From: Solirubrobacteraceae bacterium
GTDB lineage: Bacteria > Actinomycetota > Thermoleophilia > Solirubrobacterales > Solirubrobacteraceae
NCBI GenBank assembly: GCA_030038955.1
Contig: JASHQV010000077.1
Coordinates: 1-6,562 of the forward strand
Length of the DNA stretch: 6,562 nucleotides
Direction of reading: 5' to 3'
Within the stretch, counting starts at the first letter, position 1, and each line of letters starts with the position of its first letter. A program made the translations under genes and the position numbers. The notes beneath the pieces are model-generated. The model was given only the letters and a program-made list of their open reading frames with translations, searched no databases and was not told the DNA's origin. Shown piece by piece: positions 1 to 5,260 of the stretch.

Positions 1-22
1 GGGCGCGACCACGGTCGCGCCC
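1..22. repeat. Perfect 10-bp inverted repeat at the window edge, inside dhaM
   Basis: GGGCGCGACC (1-10) and GGTCGCGCCC (13-22) are exact reverse complements separated by AC. In the dhaM frame this encodes part of the Gly/Ala-rich stretch after the HPr domain. As RNA it could form an 8-bp GC stem with a 6-nt loop. The left side may extend beyond the window. Whether it is a structural signal or composition bias cannot be decided here. Confidence 0.45.
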
Positions 23-915
23 GCCCCGGGAGGCTGGATCGGGGCAACGCTTGCGCCCCGAGACGGGGTGGAGGAGGTGTCCGCCCGGGCAGGCGCAGCG
101 GGGACACCGGCCGGCCCGGCGCCGTCGCCGAACCCGGTGACGGCCAGCGCTCGCAGCGCCTCGATCGCCGCCTGCGCCTGCGGTCCACTGGCGCTGACCA
201 GCAGCGTGTCGCCCATGCGGGCGCCGAGCGCGACCAGGTTCGTGAGGCTGCGGGCGCCAACCGGGGCGGTGCCCGACCCGGCCTTCGCCACACGGATGTC
301 GGCGTCGAACGAGCGGGCCGTCTCGACGAACCGGGCAGCTGGCCGGGCGTGCAGGCCGATCGCGGCGACGACCGGCAGCTCGGCGGTCAGCCCCGGCTCC
401 GCCTGACCGCCGCCGAGATCAACGCCGCCGGCCTGATGCGCTCCCTGCTCGCCGGCCGGCGCCCCCGCCGCCGCTGCCTCGGCGGCCCCAAGGCCGCCGG
501 AGGCAGCATCGTCGGAGCCGATCTGCGCGGCCTTCATCTGCAGTGCACCGCGCGCCTCGACGGCGACCTCGTCGAGCGAGGCGCCGCCGCTGGCGGCGAC
601 CGCCGCGGCGACCGTGCCCTCGACCAGCGGCGCGTCGCTGAGACGCACCTGACCGGCGGCGTCGCCCAGCAGCTCGACCGCGAGCTGGGCGCTCATCAGG
701 GCGCTGCCGAGGTCCATCGTCACGAGCACGCCGTCGCTGGACATCGCCCGCTCGATCGCGCCTCGCACCCGCTCGGCGTCGGTGCCGAGCACGTCGGGCT
801 CACCGATCCCGCCGGCGGCGACGATCTCCAGCTCGGGGCTGGCCATCTCTCGCGCCAGACGCACGACGCCCTCGGCCAGCGCGTCGCTGTGGGAGACGAC
901 CACGATCCCGACCAT
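1..915 (-). CDS. dhaM: DhaM, PTS-dependent dihydroxyacetone kinase phosphoryl-donor subunit with fused HPr domain (partial, 3' end outside window)
   Basis: Cytoplasmic phosphoryl carrier that passes phosphate originating from PEP to the ADP cofactor bound on DhaL, so that the DhaK-DhaL kinase can convert dihydroxyacetone to DHAP. The frame gives 305 codons from an ATG with no stop before the window edge. Residues 1-128 are a DhaM-type EIIA domain: the start MVGIVVVSHS places the phospho-acceptor His at 9, as in E. coli DhaM, and MDLGSA is at 67-72. An Ala/Gly-rich linker follows (about 129-176). An HPr domain (about 177-262) carries GLHARPA with active His189, and a Ser at 223 sits where HPr has its regulatory serine. 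From 263 the chain is Pro/Ala/Gly-rich. E. coli DhaM has a third, enzyme I-like domain after HPr, and one could follow here, but this is not visible. The gene begins 7 bp after the glpC stop with only a weak purine-rich RBS (AGAG), so it is probably co-transcribed and translationally coupled. dhaK and dhaL are not in the window. Confidence 0.93.
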   Translation of the reverse strand, partial: MVGIVVVSHSDALAEGVVRLAREMASPELEIVAAGGIGEPDVLGTDAERVRGAIERAMSSDGVLVTMDLGSALMSAQLAVELLGDAAGQVRLSDAPLVEGTVAAAVAASGGASLDEVAVEARGALQMKAAQIGSDDAASGGLGAAEAAAAGAPAGEQGAHQAGGVDLGGGQAEPGLTAELPVVAAIGLHARPAARFVETARSFDADIRVAKAGSGTAPVGARSLTNLVALGARMGDTLLVSASGPQAQAAIEALRALAVTGFGDGAGPAGVPAAPARADTSSTPSRGASVAPIQPPGAGATVVAP

Positions 916-922
916 CGAAGCT

Positions 923-2152
923 CTACTCGAGTCCGTAGGCGCGATACAGGTAGTCGATCGGGTGCACCGACGGCAGCTGCGTGCCGTGCGTGATCTGCCA
1001 GCGACAGGTCTCGCTGTCACAGGCGACGGTGGCGGCGCCGGACGCGCTGACCTGAGCGAACAGGTCGCTGCCGACCGCCATCGCGATCTCGTACTTCTCG
1101 GCCTTGAGGCCGTAGGTGCCGGCGATCCCGCAGCAGCGCGCGTTCAGCTCGCGGACCTCGAGCCCGGGGATCAGCGCCAGCAGCTCGAGCGCCGGCTTGC
1201 CGATCCAGTGGCCCTGCTGCTGGCACGGCGCGTGGTAGGCGACGGTCTCGTGTAGCGGCGCGAAGTCGGTGCGGAGCTCGCCGCGGGCATGCTGCTCGAG
1301 CAGCAGCTCGCAGACGTCGTATGTGCGCTCCGACACGCGCCGCAGGTCGGGGTCGTCGTCGAGCTCGAGGATCTCACGCGCCTCGCGCTTCAGCATCAGC
1401 GTGCAGCTGGTGGCGTTGCCGACGATGATCGTGTGCTCGTCGGCGACGTAGGGCGCGAGCGCCCGCGCGAGCCGCAGCACGGTCTTGCGAGCGGCGTCGA
1501 ACAGGCCGCTCGACTGCAGTGGCAAGCCGCAGCAGTCCTGCTTCGGGACGACGACCTCGTAGCCGTTGTGCTCGAGCACCGCGACCACGCGCTCGCCCTC
1601 CCACGGCTCGTAGTACTCGGTCCCGCAGCCGTGGAAGTACACGACCCGGCGCGCCGCGGCGGGGCTCGTGTGAGTTCGCGCCCAGCGGGAGAAGCGACGT
1701 CCGGCGAACCTCGGCGCGGGCGCGTCGCGGTGGACGCCGAGCGCCTTCTCGGCGAGGATCCGCGCGGGGCGGAAGCCCAGCGACCAGTTCGCCACGGCCG
1801 CGGCCGGCGTTCCCGCGCGCCCCAGCCAGGTCGGGCGGGTGATGACCCGGTCGCGCAGCGGCACGCCGTGCTGGCGCTTGAGCTGGTCGCGCGCCTGTGC
1901 GTTGAGCTCGGCGATCTTCACGCCCTGGGGGCACACCTGTGAGCAGATCCCGCAGCCCGAGCAGTAGTCGACGGACGCGTCGACGGTCGGCTCGTCAGCG
2001 ATCCGGTAGCGCTCGGACTGGGGGCCGGCGTACTTCGGGCCGGGGAACAGCGACGTCACGTTCGAGACGGGGCAGGCCGTCTCGCAGATCGTGCACTTGA
2101 CGCAGTGGTCCAGCGACCCCCGCAGCAGCTCGTGCTCGGCCAGTCGCGTCAT
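923..2152 (-). CDS. glpC: GlpC, iron-sulfur (quinone-linking) subunit of anaerobic-type glycerol-3-phosphate dehydrogenase
   Basis: Membrane-associated electron-transfer subunit that takes electrons from GlpAB and delivers them to quinone. The protein is 409 residues, close to E. coli GlpC (about 396). Two 4Fe-4S ferredoxin motifs lie near the N-terminus: Cys17, 20, 23, 27 and Cys64, 67, 70, 74, each CxxCxxCxxxCP. Two cysteine-rich CCG-type modules of the heterodisulfide reductase/lactate-utilisation kind follow. The first has Cys176 with Cys207-Cys208 (QDCCGLP), and the second has Cys310 with Cys340-Cys341 (ARCCGIAGTYG), then CDSETC at 378-383. No hydrophobic transmembrane helix is seen, so membrane attachment would be peripheral, as proposed for the family. 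The ATG start is supported by a strong Shine-Dalgarno and by the ferredoxin motif beginning at the usual distance. It lies 66 bp after glpB and 7 bp before dhaM. LUD/GlcF-like Fe-S proteins share this architecture, but the glpA-glpB context settles the assignment. Confidence 0.95.
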   Translation of the reverse strand: MTRLAEHELLRGSLDHCVKCTICETACPVSNVTSLFPGPKYAGPQSERYRIADEPTVDASVDYCSGCGICSQVCPQGVKIAELNAQARDQLKRQHGVPLRDRVITRPTWLGRAGTPAAAVANWSLGFRPARILAEKALGVHRDAPAPRFAGRRFSRWARTHTSPAAARRVVYFHGCGTEYYEPWEGERVVAVLEHNGYEVVVPKQDCCGLPLQSSGLFDAARKTVLRLARALAPYVADEHTIIVGNATSCTLMLKREAREILELDDDPDLRRVSERTYDVCELLLEQHARGELRTDFAPLHETVAYHAPCQQQGHWIGKPALELLALIPGLEVRELNARCCGIAGTYGLKAEKYEIAMAVGSDLFAQVSASGAATVACDSETCRWQITHGTQLPSVHPIDYLYRAYGLE

Positions 2153-2222
2153 CCCACCTCCACCAGAGACGCGTCCAGTCGCGTCACGTCGCCGCCACCG
2201 GAAGCTCGGCCAGCCACGTCAC
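2118..2222 (-). repeat. Three degenerate 35-bp tandem copies of the glpC translation start at the glpB-glpC junction
   Basis: On the coding strand three units begin at 2222, 2187 and 2152, exactly 35 bp apart. They start GTGACGTGGCTGG, GTGACGCGACTGG and ATGACGCGACTGG. The second and third share TGACGCGACTGG without a mismatch, and the first differs at two of those twelve bases. By hand count, pairwise identity over the full 35 bp is about 60-70%. The last unit is the true glpC start. The first has a GTG overlapping the glpB stop (GTGA) and reads M-T-W-L-A-E, against M-T-R-L-A-E for GlpC, before running into a stop. The middle one reads M-T-R-L and then also stops. The spacer therefore looks like duplicated gene start rather than neutral sequence. 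Confidence 0.6.
2153..2161 (-). promoter_or_regulatory. Ribosome binding site of glpC
   Basis: The coding strand reads GGAGGTGGG directly before the glpC ATG. GGAGGT is a near-perfect anti-16S match but sits only 3 bases from the start codon, shorter than the usual 5-9. It is much the strongest Shine-Dalgarno in the window, which fits glpC being the one inner gene not overlapping or closely abutting its upstream neighbour. It lies inside the middle copy of the 35-bp repeat described at this junction. Confidence 0.75.
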
Positions 2223-3505
2223 GCCGCCGCCCCGATTCCGGCGCCGAGCTCGGCGGCCACCACCTGCGCGGCGCGGTAGCCGCTGGCCAGTGCGATCCCC
2301 TCGCCGGAGCCCTCGTGCCACGGCACGGCTCCCGGCAGCGACGCGCCCGCGACGACGACGTTCGCGGCGCCGGTGGCGCGCAGCTCGCGGTCGACGGCGA
2401 CGCCGACGCGGGCGAGCGGCTGCTCCGCGCCATAGGCCGCGACGAAGCGCGGCTCGGACGCCGCGGGCAGGCCCTGCAGCGGCAGCCCGAGCACGAGCTC
2501 ACGCGTGACCCAGTGGGAGTCGAGCGCAATCGCCCCGGAGTGGAAGCCGCCCGACGCCAGCACGAAGGCGTCGGCCGAGTAGGTCGTCTCCGAGCCGGCC
2601 GTAGCCGCGTCGACGGAGGCGATCCGCTCGCCCTGGCGCTGGTGGGAGACGATGCTGGCGCCGAGTGCGATCCGCCCGCCGGCGGCGCGCAGACGCTGCC
2701 GAAGGATCTCGTACAGCCGCATCCCCGGCACCGACGGCGGCAGCGACGGGATCTCGAACACGCGCCGGCCGAGCCGGCGCTCGAGCTCGCTCAGCACCGC
2801 GTGGGGATCGCTCAGCCCGAGTGTCGCCGGTAGCCCGACGTGATCGGCGGCACGTACCAGCGGCGCCAGCAGAGCGCAGAACGAGGCGCGCCAGGTCGCG
2901 TCGTCGAAGCGTCGCGCGAGCCCGAGCATGCTCGCGTCGGCGCGCTCGAGCACGAGCTCGATCGAAGCCGCATGCGCGTCGATCCCGGCGGCCCGCAGGT
3001 TGGCCGCGCACAGCTGCGGATAGAAGTCGCGTAGCGCCGCGATCCCGATCACGCACACGCGTCCAAGCTCGGCGGCGTCGCCGGCCGCGAACGTCTCGGG
3101 AACGAGCGCCGACGGCTTCAGCGCGCCGACCGCGGTCGGCAGCATCAGGTTGCGTTCGAGCTCGCCGGCGTAGCGGTATCCCGGCAGCGGTCCGTTCGCG
3201 GCCGCCTCGCGGAGCCACGCGACCGCCTCGGCGACCACCTCGGCGCCGACCAGCGCGTACGGGTGGTCGGGCCGGTCGGCGGCCAGCTGCGCGACCGCGG
3301 CGGCCGGGGACCGCACCGGCACGCGCGCCTCACCCCCCGGTGCATAGCCGAGCACGTCGATCGTGCCCGGCGCCAGATGGGTTGAGCCGATCCCGCGGGC
3401 GACGACGCGGACGCTGGCGCCGGCCTCGGCCAGCCGGATCGCGGCGGTCAAGCCGGCGGTGCCGGCACCGATCACGATCACGTCGTCGCGCTGGCTGCGC
3501 TTCAC
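2219..3505 (-). CDS. glpB: GlpB, flavoprotein subunit B of anaerobic-type glycerol-3-phosphate dehydrogenase
   Basis: Partner flavoprotein of GlpA in the soluble GlpAB dimer that oxidises sn-glycerol 3-phosphate to DHAP; the E. coli homologue is reported to bind FMN. The product is 428 residues (E. coli about 419). The N-terminal dinucleotide fold VIVIGAGTAGLTAA has its glycine motif at 13-18. Family blocks that can be aligned by eye with E. coli GlpB are HLAPGTIDVLG (43-53), HPYALVG (81-87), RVCVIGIAALRDF (149-161), PSLPPSVPGMRLYEILR (253-269), FVLASGGFHSG (314-324) and the C-terminal GSGEGIALASGYRAA (399-413). The start is GTG and its GTGA overlaps the glpA stop by 4 bp, a classic translational-coupling arrangement, so expression should track glpA. 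The TGA stop in turn overlaps a GTG that begins the first decayed copy of the glpC start. Confidence 0.94.
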   Translation of the reverse strand: MKRSQRDDVIVIGAGTAGLTAAIRLAEAGASVRVVARGIGSTHLAPGTIDVLGYAPGGEARVPVRSPAAAVAQLAADRPDHPYALVGAEVVAEAVAWLREAAANGPLPGYRYAGELERNLMLPTAVGALKPSALVPETFAAGDAAELGRVCVIGIAALRDFYPQLCAANLRAAGIDAHAASIELVLERADASMLGLARRFDDATWRASFCALLAPLVRAADHVGLPATLGLSDPHAVLSELERRLGRRVFEIPSLPPSVPGMRLYEILRQRLRAAGGRIALGASIVSHQRQGERIASVDAATAGSETTYSADAFVLASGGFHSGAIALDSHWVTRELVLGLPLQGLPAASEPRFVAAYGAEQPLARVGVAVDRELRATGAANVVVAGASLPGAVPWHEGSGEGIALASGYRAAQVVAAELGAGIGAAA

Positions 3506-5187
3506 GAGCTGAGCGCTTCCGTCCGCCCGGGTGTCCCCGACGCCCCTGCCACCGCCGGCATCCCGGGCGTCCCCGGGACGCCGCCCATCCCGGGCGTTCC
3601 GACGACCGCAGCGACCCCGACCGGGTCATCCGAGTGCGGCAGGTGATCGACGTCCAGCACGCCGTGGTAGATCCACTCGTCGAACCGGATCTGGCGCAGC
3701 TGGTCGCCGTACAGGACCGGCCACACGCCCTTCCAGCGCTCCTGCAGGAACGCCAGCAGCGCATCGTCGACCTGCTCGGCGGTGACGCCATCGAGCGCGT
3801 GCATGATCCCGCACGCGCGGTAGATGCAGAAGCCGCCCTGACACGGGCCCATCGCCAGCCGCAGCTGGCGACGGATGTCGTTCAGGTTGGCCGAGCGGGT
3901 GCGGTTGATCATCTCTTCTACGCGCGCACGCGGTACCAGCTCGCATTCGCAGATCACCTGCTCCTCCTGGAGGTGCGTCTCCTTGCGGCGCAGGCGCTCG
4001 CCGATCCGGTAGTACTCGTGGCCCTCGGAGCCCAGCAGCGGCTCGAGCGCGGTGGTGCACTCGCGATCCTCCCCAAGCAGGCGGCAGACCGCGTCGACGG
4101 TCTGCTCGGCCATCAGCCGGAAGGTCGTCACCTTGCCGCCGGTGATCGTCACGAAGCCGTCGATCCCGTCGCGCTCGCGGTGGTCAAGCAGTGCGTGCGC
4201 CCGGGTCACGTCGCGCGTGTCGGTGTCGGACGCCTTGGCGTCCTCGAACAGCGGTCGCACGCCGGCCCACACGCGCAGCGCCCGTGCCTCGTGGAAGCCG
4301 GGCACCAGCTTCTCGCCTTCGTCGAGCATCTGATCGACCTCTGACTCGGGGATCGTCTGATCGTCAGGGTCGTCGGTGTGGCGGTCGGTCGTGCCGATCA
4401 CCGAAACCGTCCGGATCGGCACGAGGATGTCGCCGTCGGTCGGCATCTGGCAGCGGTTGACGACGGTGTTGACGAGACGGTGGTTCATCGCAATCATGAT
4501 CCCCCGGCCGGGCAGCACGCGGACGCCCTCGATGCCCGCGAGATCGGCGATCTGACCGGCCCAGGCGCCCGAGGCGTTGACGGTCACGCGCGCGTGGATG
4601 TCGACGTCCTCGCCGCCGCGGATGTCGTGGACCCGTGCCCCCGTGACCGCGTCGCCGTCGCGGTGGATCGCGGTTACCTGGTGGTAGACGAGGATCCGCG
4701 CGCCCCGCTGCTGGGCGCCGTGGCTCAGCGCCCAGACGGTCTTCCAGATGTCGATGTTCGCATCGGGCACGCGGAACGCCCGCGAGATCCCGGGATTCAG
4801 GCGTGGCTGCTCGCGGAGCGCGACCGCGACCGGGATCTCCTCGCAGTCGACGTCGACCTCACCGCAGCCCTGGACGAAGCGGTCGGCGTAGCCAGGGTCG
4901 TCGAACGGCGTCGTCACGAACAGCCCGCCGGTGTCCTCGATGCAGTCGGCCGCGACCTGCCGGAGGATCCGGTTCTCGCCGATGCACTCGGTCGCCGCGG
5001 CCGGGTCCTTGACGACGTAGCGTCCGCCCGAGTGCAACAGCCCGTGAAAGCGACCGCTGGTGCCCTCGGCCAGGTCGAGTCGGTCGACCAGGACCACGTC
5101 GAAGCCCCGCAGCGCGGCGTCCCACGCGACCCCGGCTCCGGTGGCGCCGCCGCCGATCACCAGCACGTCGGTCGTGAGTGTGATCAT
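3502..5187 (-). CDS. glpA: GlpA, catalytic FAD subunit of anaerobic-type glycerol-3-phosphate dehydrogenase
   Basis: Oxidises sn-glycerol 3-phosphate to DHAP with FAD and passes electrons via GlpB and GlpC to quinone. The protein is 561 residues (E. coli GlpA about 542). The N-terminal FAD fold reads VLVIGGGATGAG (glycines 12-19), with the ribose-binding acidic residue at Asp35. The DAO-family GlpA/GlpD block GRFHGLLHSGGRYVV is at 45-59, NRCQMPTDGDILVP at 244-257 and GFVTITGGKVTTFRLMAE at 344-361. The C-terminal domain is Bfd-like and supplies four Cys for a [2Fe-2S] cluster: 413 and 415 (CEC), 449 and 454 (CQGGFC). This distinguishes it from aerobic GlpD. LQERWKGVWPVLYGDQLR (481-498) matches the family's end, after which comes an unusual Gly/Pro-rich tail. 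No in-frame alternative start occurs just upstream of the ATG, and the Shine-Dalgarno is poor. It lies 73 bp after glpK and overlaps glpB by 4 bp. Confidence 0.96.
   Translation of the reverse strand: MITLTTDVLVIGGGATGAGVAWDAALRGFDVVLVDRLDLAEGTSGRFHGLLHSGGRYVVKDPAAATECIGENRILRQVAADCIEDTGGLFVTTPFDDPGYADRFVQGCGEVDVDCEEIPVAVALREQPRLNPGISRAFRVPDANIDIWKTVWALSHGAQQRGARILVYHQVTAIHRDGDAVTGARVHDIRGGEDVDIHARVTVNASGAWAGQIADLAGIEGVRVLPGRGIMIAMNHRLVNTVVNRCQMPTDGDILVPIRTVSVIGTTDRHTDDPDDQTIPESEVDQMLDEGEKLVPGFHEARALRVWAGVRPLFEDAKASDTDTRDVTRAHALLDHRERDGIDGFVTITGGKVTTFRLMAEQTVDAVCRLLGEDRECTTALEPLLGSEGHEYYRIGERLRRKETHLQEEQVICECELVPRARVEEMINRTRSANLNDIRRQLRLAMGPCQGGFCIYRACGIMHALDGVTAEQVDDALLAFLQERWKGVWPVLYGDQLRQIRFDEWIYHGVLDVDHLPHSDDPVGVAAVVGTPGMGGVPGTPGMPAVAGASGTPGRTEALSS
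3523..3600 (-). repeat. Gly-Thr-Pro-Gly repeat tract encoding the GlpA C-terminal tail
   Basis: Near its 3' end glpA carries three copies of a 15-base unit at 3600-3586, 3573-3559 and 3537-3523. The first two differ by one base (GGAACGCCCGGGATG, GGGACGCCCGGGATG). The third is GGGACACCCGGGCGG. They encode GTPGM (530-534), GTPGM (539-543) and GTPGR (551-555), separated by short Gly/Val/Ala/Pro spacers, giving a low-complexity, probably disordered tail absent from E. coli GlpA. The tract lies entirely after the conserved family end. Confidence 0.75.
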
Positions 5188-5260
5188 CGACTTGAGGCTA
5201 CCGCCGGAGTCGCGTGAGATCGCCGCAGCGGGCTCTGCCGCTGCTCTGGGGCCCCCCGCC
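5188..5260 (-). other. glpK-glpA intercistronic spacer
   Basis: This 73-bp non-coding gap is the largest in the window. It has a C/G run next to the glpK stop (GGGGCCCC palindrome at 5248-5255), a perfect 7-bp hairpin at 5225-5244, and no clear Shine-Dalgarno before glpA. No convincing -35/-10 promoter pair was seen, so glpA is taken to be transcribed with glpK. Confidence 0.6.
5225..5244 (-). other. Intercistronic hairpin between glpK and glpA
   Basis: The transcript would read GCAGCGG, a 6-nt loop (CAGAGC), then CCGCTGC: a perfect 7-bp GC-rich stem. No U-tract follows it, so it is not a typical intrinsic terminator. It might act in mRNA processing or in setting the ratio of glpK to glpABC, but that is inference; a short GC-rich stem can arise by chance at this base composition. 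Confidence 0.4.

Noticed and set aside
349..1255. Plus-strand open frames opposite dhaM and the end of glpC
   Set aside because: The opposite strand encodes DhaM and GlpC with clear active-site motifs. The plus-strand products are compositionally biased shadows.
2149..2222. A separate small gene between glpB and glpC from the GTG at 2222 or 2187
   Set aside because: Each frame stops after about 12 codons, and both look like decayed copies of the glpC start. They are recorded as a repeat, not as a gene.
2665..4344. Long plus-strand open frame (559 codons) antisense to glpB and glpA
   Set aside because: The translation is Arg/Ala/Pro-rich with no recognisable domain. It lies opposite two unmistakable conserved genes and is expected from codon-position bias in GC-rich DNA.
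5188..5260. Intrinsic terminator or internal promoter between glpK and glpA
   Set aside because: The hairpin has no following U-tract, and no credible -35/-10 pair is visible. The downstream genes act in the same pathway.
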